Assembly (NCBI RefSeq): GCF_013401555.1
Contig: NZ_CP058552.1
Coordinates: 4,588,001-4,652,000, forward strand
Direction: 5' to 3'
Length of the DNA: 64,000 bases
Source of the DNA: Paenibacillus sp. E222
GTDB lineage: Bacteria > Bacillota > Bacilli > Paenibacillales > Paenibacillaceae
The translations under genes were made by a program, and so were the position numbers. Positions 8,824-18,536 of this stretch are shown piece after piece (position 1 is the first letter of the stretch; the number at the start of each line of letters is the position of its first letter). The notes under the pieces are model-generated. The model saw only the letters and a program-made list of their open reading frames with translations, searched no databases and was not told the origin of the DNA.

Positions 8824-9642
8824 TTGTTCAAAATCAGTGTGTTTTCCAGGCTAAGCAAGGTCTCTTTAAAAACACTGCGCTATTATGACCAGATTGGCAT
8901 ACTTAAGCCGAGAAAAGTGGATCACGATACGGGTTATCGTTACTATTCCGCAGATCAGCTTCTTGAGCTCAACCGAATCTTGATCTATAAGGAATTGGGT
9001 TTCACCTTGCCCCAAATTACACAGTTGCTCCAGGAAGAAATTACATTGGAGAATATTCAAGGCATGTTTAGGTTGAAAAGAAGCGAAATCCAACAAATCA
9101 TCGATACAGAACAAGCCAAACTTGTCAGGATTGAGGAGCGTATGAAGCTTATAGAAGAAGAGGGACAGGTCGAAACAGGTCAAGAGATCCGAATCAAAGC
9201 AGAAGGTGCTCAGCCGTTTCTTTTTCAGAAAGCATGCGGCAGAGAAGAGGACATTCCGACTTTGTTTCGTAAGTTTGATCAGTTCGTAACAAAGGAAATT
9301 CGCCAATGGATTCAAGGTCCTCAGGTTGTGTTGTGGAGAGACATTGACGGAAAAGAGGATGAGTTTGAGTTCGAAGTTGGTTATTTTTTAACCTGTGAGC
9401 TGCAATCATTCCCGGAGCCGTTTCAACTGCGGACTCTTCCTCCTGAACCGATGATGGCTACGATGGCTTTTCATTCAAATTCCAAGTTTGATGGGGCGGC
9501 CTGTGTTCATCTGGCGAAATGGATTGAGAAAAACAACTATCAGATCAAGGAAGATGAATCGGGTAGGGAACTATATTTGCCGTTATCTCCAGAACAAGAG
9601 GCACAATTTATCGAAATCCAAATTCCAATACGAAATAGATAA
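8824..9642 (+). CDS. MerR family regulator with GyrI-like effector domain (BmrR/BltR type)
   Basis: A 272-residue protein starting at a TTG with GGAG upstream. The N-terminal MerR winged helix is clear (ISVFSRLSKVSLKTLRYYDQ, TGYRYYSADQLLELN), followed by a coiled-coil linker to about residue 120. The C-terminal domain of about 150 residues resembles GyrI-like/BmrR effector domains, ending ELYLPLSPEQEAQFIEIQIP. The gene lies just upstream of, and co-directional with, the MFS exporter, so drug-induced control of export is likely, as for bmrR-bmr and bltR-blt. The ligand is unknown. Confidence 0.85.
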   Translation: MFKISVFSRLSKVSLKTLRYYDQIGILKPRKVDHDTGYRYYSADQLLELNRILIYKELGFTLPQITQLLQEEITLENIQGMFRLKRSEIQQIIDTEQAKLVRIEERMKLIEEEGQVETGQEIRIKAEGAQPFLFQKACGREEDIPTLFRKFDQFVTKEIRQWIQGPQVVLWRDIDGKEDEFEFEVGYFLTCELQSFPEPFQLRTLPPEPMMATMAFHSNSKFDGAACVHLAKWIEKNNYQIKEDESGRELYLPLSPEQEAQFIEIQIPIRNR

Positions 9643-9666
9643 CTGAAGAAGGTGGAGTGGAATACA

Positions 9667-10845
9667 TTGAAAAATAAAGGAATCATCTATGTAATGGCAC
9701 TGGCTGTTTTTCTGATTGGAACCATTGAATACATTATTACTGGAGTCATTGAAATGATCGCTGCGGACTTGCAAGTATCTACTTCCGAAGCAGGGTTACT
9801 GGTGACCGTGTTTGCTCTCGCAGCGGCCATAATTGCTCCGATATTGATTGCATTAACCATAAATATGGATCGCAAGAAGTTGCTGATGGCTACCCTCAGT
9901 GTATTTATTGCCAGCAACGGACTAATGCTCGTCGATCTTACCTATGAAACGATACTTTGGGTACGAATGATTCAAGGGGCTAGTGGAGGTATCTCTACCG
10001 TTGTAGCTATGGCAGTAGCGACACGACTCGTGGAAAAAGAAAAACGAGGCAATGCCATTGGTATCATTTTGATGGGGCTTAGCAGCTCGCTAGTGCTCGG
10101 TGTTCCCATAGGCACATTTTTTAGTGAGATGTTTGGATGGAGAGCTCTATTTGTTTTCATCGGTTTGTTAAGTGTTCTTCCGTTACTGATCATCTATAAA
10201 AAGATTCCGGCAATCAAAGAAGAAGAAAAGGTTACCCTCACCATGCAGCTTACCATTTTAAAAAATCCAACCATTCTGACTGCCTTGGTTATTACGTTAT
10301 TGTATGTTGGCGGTTATGCTACACTGTTTACCTATATTACGCCTTTCTTGCAAGCTACATCCTCTCTGTCCATGGCCGAAATAAGCGGTGTTCTGTTTCT
10401 GGCGGGGATTTGCAGCTTTGTCGGATCAAAAGTGGGCGGGCAATTGGCAGATGCAAAGGGGTCAAAGTTTACCATTGGCCTCGGACTGATGTTACAGGGC
10501 GTGACTCTTCTTTTATTCGCTCTAGCGGGTGTGCATCTGGTGGTTCTACTCTTGGTGTTAATGATTTTTATGTTAGCCACGTGGAGCATTTCCCCTGCCC
10601 AGCAACTATATCTGGTTACTCTAGCACCACGAAATCCGGATATTGCCCTTAGCGTAAATACGTCGTTTATCCAATTTGGTTTTGCACTGGGATCTGGATT
10701 AGGAGGGCTCGTCATCCGTCATACATCTGTTCTGTATTTGAATTGGCTGGGTTTTGCCGCTGTAAGCATAGCTTTTCTTTTTGCCATCGTATTATTCAAA
10801 AAAATGAGCAGTTCTAATCTCAACTCTAAAGGGGTTTCTTTATAG
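9667..10845 (+). CDS. MFS (DHA1-like) efflux transporter
   Basis: About 392 residues with twelve predicted membrane helices. It carries DHA1 drug-efflux features: MDRKKLLM in the first cytoplasmic loop and a helix-5 motif-C-like LVLGVPIGTFF. The TTG at 9667 is favoured because GGTGGAG lies 9 bp upstream; the GTG at 9652 overlaps this site. The distance to the MerR gene (about 25 bp) indicates one operon. Function is probably export of a toxic compound sensed by the MerR protein. Substrate not inferable. Confidence 0.8.
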   Translation: MKNKGIIYVMALAVFLIGTIEYIITGVIEMIAADLQVSTSEAGLLVTVFALAAAIIAPILIALTINMDRKKLLMATLSVFIASNGLMLVDLTYETILWVRMIQGASGGISTVVAMAVATRLVEKEKRGNAIGIILMGLSSSLVLGVPIGTFFSEMFGWRALFVFIGLLSVLPLLIIYKKIPAIKEEEKVTLTMQLTILKNPTILTALVITLLYVGGYATLFTYITPFLQATSSLSMAEISGVLFLAGICSFVGSKVGGQLADAKGSKFTIGLGLMLQGVTLLLFALAGVHLVVLLLVLMIFMLATWSISPAQQLYLVTLAPRNPDIALSVNTSFIQFGFALGSGLGGLVIRHTSVLYLNWLGFAAVSIAFLFAIVLFKKMSSSNLNSKGVSL

Positions 10846-10954
10846 TCAGGGGCTGGAGCGGAACAGTTTCGAACCAGGAATTGAATAACGTTTGGCAACA
10901 TTATGTATTTGTAGCGCGTCCATATAAGTAAGCACTTTAAAGGGGAGGATTATA

Positions 10955-11458
10955 ATCAAAGTAAAATATTTGCATTGTATTCTCAGCATTATACTGATTT
11001 TTCTAACATCAGCTTGCTACAGCAAAGTGACTAGCACAGGTTCACAGGATGATCTTATTGAAGCCTATCGTGTAGCGTTGGATGAATTGATTTCATATGA
11101 TACAGTTCTTAATACCAATATGGAGTACATTTCCCTGGTTTGGAATGAGGGAGTTACTTTAAAAAGCTCTGATAAGCAAGTCATTGAGGAATCCCTGCAA
11201 AAAGAATATAACGTAACGATGTACAACTACACTTATGAACAATTAATAGAGGAGAAGTTATATGCCCAGCAGAAAACTACGCTAAGAGGCATTCTTTTAA
11301 CGATTGAAAAGCAGCAGCAATCTAACAACCCAGATGAGATGACGATTGAGGTCAGTAAGTATCGTGCAAACGAAGGAGCAGTCGCTTTAGACATGAAACT
11401 AGCTTGTCAGGAAGGGCAATGGAAGGTCGTTGAATATGGTATGATCAGAGAAAGTTAG
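10955..11458 (+). CDS. Probable lipoprotein with non-standard start codon
   Basis: About 167 residues. A lipoprotein signal is visible: KVKYLH, a hydrophobic core, then the lipobox LTSAC. The remainder is soluble and helical and not recognised. The best ribosome site, AGGGGAGG, lies 7 bp before an ATC at 10955, which starts a frame encoding the positively charged n-region. No ATG, GTG or TTG is available there, and the first is a TTG at 10970 that would cut off the charged residues. Either the ATC initiates weakly or an ATG was mutated. It is placed after the MFS gene but has its own leader. Confidence 0.5.
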   Translation: MKVKYLHCILSIILIFLTSACYSKVTSTGSQDDLIEAYRVALDELISYDTVLNTNMEYISLVWNEGVTLKSSDKQVIEESLQKEYNVTMYNYTYEQLIEEKLYAQQKTTLRGILLTIEKQQQSNNPDEMTIEVSKYRANEGAVALDMKLACQEGQWKVVEYGMIRES

Positions 11459-11570
11459 GGAACAACTAATTTCCCCATTCAATAGTGGGTAACCAACACA
11501 AAGAACACTTCGAACTGCATTAGCTGCTTATGACAAATAATAAAGAGCATGTGTGTATGAATACGAAGGT

Positions 11571-11596
11571 AAAATCGCTACTTTAGCGGCTTTTTT
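11571..11596 (+). terminator. Terminator hairpin, divergent copy 2 of the dispersed repeat
   Basis: The hairpin TCGCTA-CTT-TAGCGG followed by six T matches the core of the dispersed repeat. The upstream 5' half is poorly conserved. It would terminate the lipoprotein transcript. Confidence 0.65.
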
Positions 11597-11847
11597 ATTT
11601 GAATCAAGTCAGCAATCAGGCACTATGATTTTATTCCTTTATATATAGGTAAAGCAGATAAAAAAGAGGGGAAGCATGCAATCATAAGTTGTACAAAATA
11701 CTCCCCATTTGCAAGGAACCGTTATGGTGTCGAATTTGCATTGTAGTACAATACCAGATTGCCATCATGTATAGTTATATCCACTTTAGACGTTGTATAA
11801 AGTGTTTTCTGAATGGGGACAGTATGAAAACGGAAGGTGGATGAGAA
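11597..11847. other. Intergenic region before the phosphatase gene
   Basis: No ORF with a ribosome site. A+T-rich DNA, presumably holding the promoter of the gene at 11848. No confident hexamers were picked. Confidence 0.3.
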
Positions 11848-12474
11848 ATGTACCGTTTGTTCATGTTGTTACCCTTTATTTTTTTATTGATTACACCATT
11901 ACATTCTTATGCTTCCCCTGTTTCTGAAGATCCTCTTATAAATGATCTCCGTAAAGGAGGGTATATCCTTTATGTTCGTCATGGGGAAGCAACTTTAGGA
12001 GAGGATCAACAAGATCTTAGTCTAACGGATTGTTCCACTCAAAGGAATTTAAGTGCTAGAGGTATGGATCAAGCAAAGAAGTATGGTGAAGCCATTCGAA
12101 AGCTCCATATACCCGTTACTTTTCCAGTTGAATCGAGTCCACTTTGTAGAACTGTGCAAACTGCGGAAGCTGCTTTTGGCAAACCCAATGTAACTGTAAA
12201 TGAATTTTGGATGAACATATACGAACTAAGCAAGAACATCAATACAGAGGATGCACAGAATATCATTCAAGCCTTTACAAATGAAGTTGAACGTATAACT
12301 CCTAATACATCCAATAGGGTTATCATAGCTCACTCTTTTCCACAGGATATGGGTTTAGGGGACATTCCATATATGGGGACAGTAATATTAAAACCGCTGG
12401 GAAATCATATGGGGTATGAGATCGTTAAAAGGTTGACTCTGGAGGATGTACTACGTCTAGCTGAGATGCAGTAG
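11848..12474 (+). CDS. Secreted histidine phosphatase superfamily protein
   Basis: A 208-residue protein with a signal peptide (MYRLFMLLPFIFLLITPLHS, cut near SYASP). It carries the branch-1 histidine phosphatase motif YVRHGEA, where the His is the phospho-acceptor, then SSPLCRTVQTAEAAFG with the second conserved Arg, and IIAHSF with the second active-site His. All core residues appear present, so it should be active as an extracellular phosphatase. The ribosome site GGAAGGTGG precedes the ATG. The substrate is unknown. Confidence 0.85.
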   Translation: MYRLFMLLPFIFLLITPLHSYASPVSEDPLINDLRKGGYILYVRHGEATLGEDQQDLSLTDCSTQRNLSARGMDQAKKYGEAIRKLHIPVTFPVESSPLCRTVQTAEAAFGKPNVTVNEFWMNIYELSKNINTEDAQNIIQAFTNEVERITPNTSNRVIIAHSFPQDMGLGDIPYMGTVILKPLGNHMGYEIVKRLTLEDVLRLAEMQ

Positions 12475-12610
12475 TTTAAACTGTTGGATACAGCACAATC
12501 TGTTCAGGACAAAATGATACCGTGAAAGTTTCACATTACCTAAATCATATGAGATTCAAAGGAATTTACTGAGGCATTCAAATCTTACAGGAAGCATATG
12601 ATTGATTACA

Positions 12611-12650
12611 AACTGCGGTGCCGAATAAGGTACCGTAGTTTCTTTGTTTT
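12611..12650 (+). terminator. Terminator of the histidine phosphatase gene
   Basis: A 12-bp stem AACTGCGGTGCC / GGTACCGTAGTT with two G-U pairs and a GAATAA loop is followed by TCTTTGTTTT. Confidence 0.75.
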
Positions 12651-12766
12651 GCGATTCGAGCGTAACATGGTTGGGCTGATAATGGAAATTAACTTCCAGT
12701 AGCACTGATCAAATTGGAATATAGCTATAGATGATCTCGTTTTAATCGGATAATATAATCTTAAAA

Positions 12767-12870
12767 GGGGGGGGAGAAGTCGATAATGATAAGTTCATTG
12801 ATAAATTCCTTGAGTTTATTGAAGCTAATGGCCTTAACGCTTTCCACTCGAATTTGAAAGGATCTTTATT
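12767..12870 (+). other. Poly-G tract and short coding remnant
   Basis: A run of eight G (12767-12774) precedes a frame without a standard start that reads DKFIDKFLEFIEANGLN, resembling part of a YggL/DUF469-like small protein. It ends in TGA near 12873. It could be the remnant of a short gene whose start was damaged at the G-run, or chance. Confidence 0.3.
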
Positions 12871-13083
12871 TTGAGAAAAACAATTAATTATGTTCTTTTG
12901 TTAATGATTATCTGGGTAGCATTACTGTATCCTTTTCGTTCTGCTTGGTTTGTAGGTGCAAATCAGATTGCTGAAGATCTTCATGGAGTATATTTACTTT
13001 TCTTGTTCTTTGGATATCTTATTTGTTCATCTGGTATGGGACTTATTCTTGGCAAGATGTTTTTTAAACGAAAAGAACAGTAA
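12871..13083 (+). CDS. Small two-helix membrane protein
   Basis: 70 residues starting at a TTG with AAAGGATC upstream. Two hydrophobic helices (YVLLLMIIWVALLYPF and VYLLFLFFGYLICSS to about GLILGKMFF) and a positively charged tail KRKEQ. It is not recognised. Confidence 0.55.
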   Translation: MRKTINYVLLLMIIWVALLYPFRSAWFVGANQIAEDLHGVYLLFLFFGYLICSSGMGLILGKMFFKRKEQ

Positions 13084-13640
13084 TAACAAAAAGTATCGTT
13101 CGATAGAAAGCGTGACTTTTGTCCGTCGCAAAGTCATTTACGTGTCACTACCCTTTAGCCGTATTGCAAAGCTAGTAATTCCGTACATAAGACCTTCTGC
13201 AAGGAAAGTAATTGTCTTCGAGAAACGCTAAAATATAATACTGGGCAGACGGACGCATCGTAGAGGCGCTCGAGGAGGTGGCTGACATTATAAATAACCA
13301 TTGGAAATTAGCGATGCAGAGGACGTTTTTGCATAATGTTGAACCTCTTTAGAATTATTCGTTGAATACAGGTTATAGCTTTTAACATCCGAAAAGCAAA
13401 AAACAAGACGCTAATATGACAAGGTTACTATGCACCATAAATATTTAGCAGGTATAAAACCAATTGATTTTTCATTTTAATAAGCATGGCCCGTTCTGAA
13501 ATTTGTTGGTAATGATACATGTTGATGGATAAATCTCCATTCGCCATGTTCGCTTATATAGCCATCGGTTTGACGAGTAAGAAAGCTGGCAGATGGAGAA
13601 CCATTCTCATATCAAAATGCAGAAAAATGTCGAATAAAGT
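13084..13640. other. Gene-free region with coding scraps upstream of bgl operon
   Basis: No intact gene. Around 13240-13350 a frame reads WADGRIVEALEEVADIINNH and ends in TAG, in DNA with more G+C than its surroundings. This looks like a fragment of an unrecognised coding sequence. The rest is A+T-rich. Confidence 0.3.
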
Positions 13641-13642
13641 GA

Positions 13643-13671
13643 TTGCTAACTAATTTGTTGTGTGATATTAT
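13643..13671 (+). promoter_or_regulatory. Sigma-A-like promoter of the bglP-bglH-licT operon
   Basis: TTGCTA (13643-13648) and TATTAT (13666-13671) are separated by 17 bp. The expected start point near 13678 falls on the cre site, about 40 bp before the RAT element. Confidence 0.65.
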
Positions 13672-13676
13672 GATCC

Positions 13677-13690
13677 AGTAAACGTTTACA
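13677..13690. promoter_or_regulatory. CcpA catabolite-responsive element (cre)
   Basis: AGTAAACGTTTACA contains the perfect palindrome GTAAACGTTTAC and fits the cre consensus TGWAANCGNTNWCA at 13 of 14 positions. Its location at +1 predicts repression in glucose. Confidence 0.8.
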
Positions 13691-13716
13691 TCAAAAGCGA
13701 ATTGAATATTAGCAGT

Positions 13717-13808
13717 GTTTGGCTGTTACTGGTAAAGCAGGCATGACCAAAATGATTTTGCATTTTCCTTATGTGAGTAGGGGAAGGCATATCGTTTTGG
13801 TCTTTTTT
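13717..13808 (+). promoter_or_regulatory. LicT-type RAT antiterminator overlapping a terminator
   Basis: GGCTGTTACTGGTAAAGCAG (13721-13740), continuing GCATGACC, matches the ribonucleic antiterminator seen before bglP/bglS genes. Its 3' edge overlaps the 5' arm of a terminator from GACCAAAA at 13745 to TTTTGGTC ending at 13802, followed by six T (13803-13808). LicT binding to the RAT would prevent the terminator from forming. The LicT gene is the third gene of this same operon. Confidence 0.85.
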
Positions 13809-13837
13809 ATATCCAAATTCAGAAATGGGGCAAAGGT

Positions 13838-15796
13838 ATGGATTATCGCAAGTTGGGACAAGAGATTACGGAATTGGTTGGAACGAAGGATAATATCGCT
13901 CGGCTTACGCACTGCGCAACCCGACTGCGGTTCGAACTTCACGATATCTCCAAAGCGGAGACAGAAAAACTTAAAGCACTCCCAGGAGTCATTACCGTTG
14001 TGAACAATGGTGGACAATACCAGGTTGTCGTGGGCAATGAGGTACAGCAGGTCTACCGAGTTATCACTCAACAGATGGGTTCAGCAACTCGAAGTGCGGA
14101 CACCACATCAGCTTCTGGCAAAAATAACGGACCAAAACAAAAACAGAGCTGGATCTCCAGATTCATCAGCGTGATCTCAACGACATTTACTCCGGTCATT
14201 CCGGCAATCATTGGCGCGGGTATGATCAAAGCGATATTAGCCGTACTTGTGCTGACAGGCCTCGTAACGACGGAAAGCCAAAACTACTATATCCTTAATA
14301 CCATTGCAGACGCGGCGTTTTATTTCATGCCTATTCTGCTGGCTTATGGAGCTTCCATTAAGTTTGAAACAAGTCCAATTCTGGCGATGACCGTTGCCGG
14401 CGTGTTATTACACCCGGGATGGAGCGCCCTGATGGCGGAAGGAAAAGACGTGTTTTTCATCGGTGTGCCAGTTCGACTAACCGACTATGCAGGCTCCGTC
14501 CTGCCGATTATTATTGTTGTTTGGCTCATGTCTTACATTGAACGTTTCGCGGATCGAGTATCACCTTCCATGATCAAATTTTTCACGAAACCGATGATTG
14601 TGCTGTTGATTACAGCACCACTTGCATTAGTGGCCATCGGCCCTTTCGGAACATACCTGAATGATCTGGTGGCGATGGGTGCAGAAGCAATTAATGCCAG
14701 AGCCAGTTGGCTGATTCCTTTGTTAATGGGCACTTTGCAACCGTTCCTGATCGTGACAGGCACTGCATGGGCGATGACGCCGATTGCAACTAGCCAACTG
14801 ACCAAAAATGGATATGAAATGATCAACGGTCCGGGAATGCTTGCGTCCAATATTGCTCAAGGTGGGGCCACGCTTGCTGTAGCATTAAAAACAAAAAACA
14901 AAAAACTGAAACAGCTCGCTGCTTCATCCGGTTTCACCGCTGTGCTGGGCATCACGGAACCATCCTTGTACGGCGTAACGCTGAAACTGAAGAAACCCTT
15001 AATTGCCGCAATGATCGGTGGTGGTGTAGCAGGGATATATGCTGGTCTGACTGGATTAGTACGTTATGCCTTCGTGTCTCCAGGGCTTGCCGCGTTACCT
15101 GCCTTCATTGGCAGCAATCCGATGAACATCGTTCATGCCATTGTGACTTGTCTAATCGCTTTTGTCGTTACCTTTGCTCTGACATGGATCATTGGTTTTG
15201 AAGATCCAGTGGACGATGAAGAAGAAGGCAACACCAACGTTAACGATGACAAGCCACTTTCCGGGCAGCCTGTTCAAGACAACAGCCCAAGCACAAAGTC
15301 TTCTACAATAACAAATGCAAATGTACCGAGCCAAAATGAATTACTCCCACTTACGATCGCCAGCCCGATGCAAGGGGAATTAGTCCATCTAGACCGTGTA
15401 CCAGACGATGTCTTCTCTTTGGGATTACTGGGTAAAGGCGCTGCCATTATTCCTGCCAAAGGAGAACTGTATGCACCAATCGCAGGTGAAGTAACGGCTT
15501 TCATGGACTCCAAACATGCAGTCAAATTAAATGGTTATGATGGAGAAGAGGTGCTCATTCATATTGGAGTGGATACCGTCAACTTGAAGGGGAGACATTT
15601 CGACTCATCCATTAAAGTAGGGGATCGGGTACAACGGGGGGACTTATTGATCCGCTTTGATATCGATGCCATCAAGACGGAAGGCTACGAAGTCATAACC
15701 CCGATCATTATCGCCAATTCGGATCATTTCTCGGACATTAAGCTGGAGAAGCAGAGTCCTGTGGAGGTTGGAGCGACGATTATCCACCTTACCTAA
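13838..15796 (+). CDS. bglP: Beta-glucoside-specific PTS transporter EIIBCA
   Basis: A 652-residue fused permease of the Glc/beta-glucoside PTS family. The EIIB domain (about 1-90) carries the phospho-cysteine in LTHCATRLRFEL at residue 26. The EIIC membrane domain (about 110-450) has ten or so helices, beginning TTFTPVIPAIIGAGMIKA. A linker of polar residues leads to the EIIA domain (about 500-652), with SPMQGELVHLDRVPDDVF and the phospho-histidine segment VLIHIGVDTVNLKG. All phosphorylation sites are present. It imports and phosphorylates aryl-beta-glucosides or cellobiose. Expression should need LicT antitermination and absence of glucose. Confidence 0.93.
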   Translation: MDYRKLGQEITELVGTKDNIARLTHCATRLRFELHDISKAETEKLKALPGVITVVNNGGQYQVVVGNEVQQVYRVITQQMGSATRSADTTSASGKNNGPKQKQSWISRFISVISTTFTPVIPAIIGAGMIKAILAVLVLTGLVTTESQNYYILNTIADAAFYFMPILLAYGASIKFETSPILAMTVAGVLLHPGWSALMAEGKDVFFIGVPVRLTDYAGSVLPIIIVVWLMSYIERFADRVSPSMIKFFTKPMIVLLITAPLALVAIGPFGTYLNDLVAMGAEAINARASWLIPLLMGTLQPFLIVTGTAWAMTPIATSQLTKNGYEMINGPGMLASNIAQGGATLAVALKTKNKKLKQLAASSGFTAVLGITEPSLYGVTLKLKKPLIAAMIGGGVAGIYAGLTGLVRYAFVSPGLAALPAFIGSNPMNIVHAIVTCLIAFVVTFALTWIIGFEDPVDDEEEGNTNVNDDKPLSGQPVQDNSPSTKSSTITNANVPSQNELLPLTIASPMQGELVHLDRVPDDVFSLGLLGKGAAIIPAKGELYAPIAGEVTAFMDSKHAVKLNGYDGEEVLIHIGVDTVNLKGRHFDSSIKVGDRVQRGDLLIRFDIDAIKTEGYEVITPIIIANSDHFSDIKLEKQSPVEVGATIIHLT

Positions 15797-15837
15797 CAAC
15801 CGTAATACGGTCCTATATATATGTAGATCAACATTAA

Positions 15838-17298
<1,461 letters not shown>

Positions 17299-17315
17299 AG
17301 GATCGTGATGAAAGC

Positions 17316-18167
17316 ATGAGAGTAATCAAAATATTGAATAACAGCTTGCTACTGACCAAAGATGAACAGGGGCAAGAAGTGATTGTCATGGGCAAAGGTT
17401 TGGCATTCAAAGGTAAAGTCGGTGAGTGTCTCGAAGAGGAGCATATCCAGAAACGATTCATTCTGCAAAATAATCCGTCTGCTCAGGCTTACGTACGAAC
17501 CATCGAAAACATGCCAGAAAAACATGTGAATGTCATAAACAAACTGATTTCCAATGCAAAAGAAAAGCTGTCTCTTGACGATCAAATCTTCTTTACGCTT
17601 ATGGATCACTTGTCTTTTGCCATTGAACGATGGAAAAAAGGTGTATCATTACAGAATCGCATGTTGTGGGAGATCCAGAGGTTTCATCCCGTCGAATTCG
17701 AACTGGGCATGGAAGCCGTCCACATGTTGAATCAAGAACTTGGCATTGAGCTTACGGAAGAGGAAGCAGGGAATATCGCGTTTCATTTTGTGAATGCCCA
17801 AACACATGAGCAGAATATGGAGCGCACCATGCAATCCGTTAAGATGTTAAAAGATATTTTTAACCTGATTCAATATAGCTTTGATATGCAATTGAACAAA
17901 AACTCCATCCATTATGTGAGACTCGTCACACACCTACAATTTTTCATCCAGCGTTTACAAGAGGGTCGGCTGGGCAATTCGCCGAAAGATTTCATCTTTC
18001 AGCACATGGTGAAGGAGCATCCGCTTGAATACAAATGCGCGGAGATGATCAAAACCTATGTGCAAAACATGCTGGATATCTCCATATCAAACGAGGAATT
18101 ATTATATTTGATGATTCACATTGCTCGAATTGTGCAGGAGGAACAGGGTCACGAGGAACGATTATAA
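17316..18167 (+). CDS. licT: BglG/LicT family transcriptional antiterminator
   Basis: A 283-residue protein. The N-terminal RNA-binding domain (MRVIKILNNSLLL to about residue 60) is followed by two PTS regulation domains. Conserved histidines are visible in MDHLSFAI and IAFHFVNAQ (PRD1) and in VTHLQFF and MIHIARI (PRD2). The ATG at 17316 fits the canonical LicT N-terminus; the open frame upstream overlaps bglH. It binds the RAT ahead of bglP, so the operon is positively autoregulated: EIIB-dependent phosphorylation turns it off without substrate and HPr phosphorylation turns it on. Confidence 0.92.
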   Translation: MRVIKILNNSLLLTKDEQGQEVIVMGKGLAFKGKVGECLEEEHIQKRFILQNNPSAQAYVRTIENMPEKHVNVINKLISNAKEKLSLDDQIFFTLMDHLSFAIERWKKGVSLQNRMLWEIQRFHPVEFELGMEAVHMLNQELGIELTEEEAGNIAFHFVNAQTHEQNMERTMQSVKMLKDIFNLIQYSFDMQLNKNSIHYVRLVTHLQFFIQRLQEGRLGNSPKDFIFQHMVKEHPLEYKCAEMIKTYVQNMLDISISNEELLYLMIHIARIVQEEQGHEERL

Positions 18168-18295
18168 AACAAAAGTTATATTGATTTACTTATGGCACGC
18201 GATTCTTTGAATATCTGATGCCCTTGATTTCTAGTATGTTTATATGCCTGTTAGCAGACAGGAAAAAATGATTCTTTCTAACGATGACCGTTTTC

Positions 18296-18326
18296 TCGTA
18301 TTCTATCGGGAAACGGTCTTTTTTTT
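18296..18326 (+). terminator. Terminator of the bglP-bglH-licT operon
   Basis: The stem GACCGTTTTC / GGAAACGGTC with one U-G pair is followed by eight T. A smaller hairpin CCTGT-TAGCAG-ACAGG lies just upstream (18247-18262). Confidence 0.88.
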
Positions 18327-18402
18327 GCAAAAATCTATTCGTATGGTACCTTACTCATCGAACCTTTGCGAACGGACTCCAGCTTCCTCAACTCATATGA
18401 CA

Positions 18403-18430
18403 TTGACAAATGATAACATTTTATTATCAT
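18403..18430 (+). promoter_or_regulatory. Promoter with overlapping inverted repeat upstream of xylanase
   Basis: TTGACA (18403-18408) and TATCAT (18425-18430) are 16 bp apart. The inverted repeat ATGATAA-N7-TTATCAT (18410-18430) fills the spacer and -10 region, so a repressor could occlude the promoter. Confidence 0.6.
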
Positions 18431-18448
18431 AATTGGGAATTTTCTATA

Positions 18449-18462
18449 TGTAAGCGCTATCT
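18449..18462. promoter_or_regulatory. CcpA cre-like site upstream of xylanase
   Basis: TGTAAGCGCTATCT fits the cre consensus at 13 of 14 positions. A very similar TGTAAACGCTATGT precedes the GH39 gene at 27257. Confidence 0.6.
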
Positions 18463-18536
18463 TAAAAATTATAATTTATGTATCTGGATGTTAATCCGTT
18501 CAGAAATACTTAGACCAAATCAAGAGGAGGAATTGT

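Noticed and set aside
18247..18262. Second RAT-like element after licT
   Set aside because: CCTGT-TAGCAG-ACAGG forms a small stem, but the conserved RAT bases are not present.
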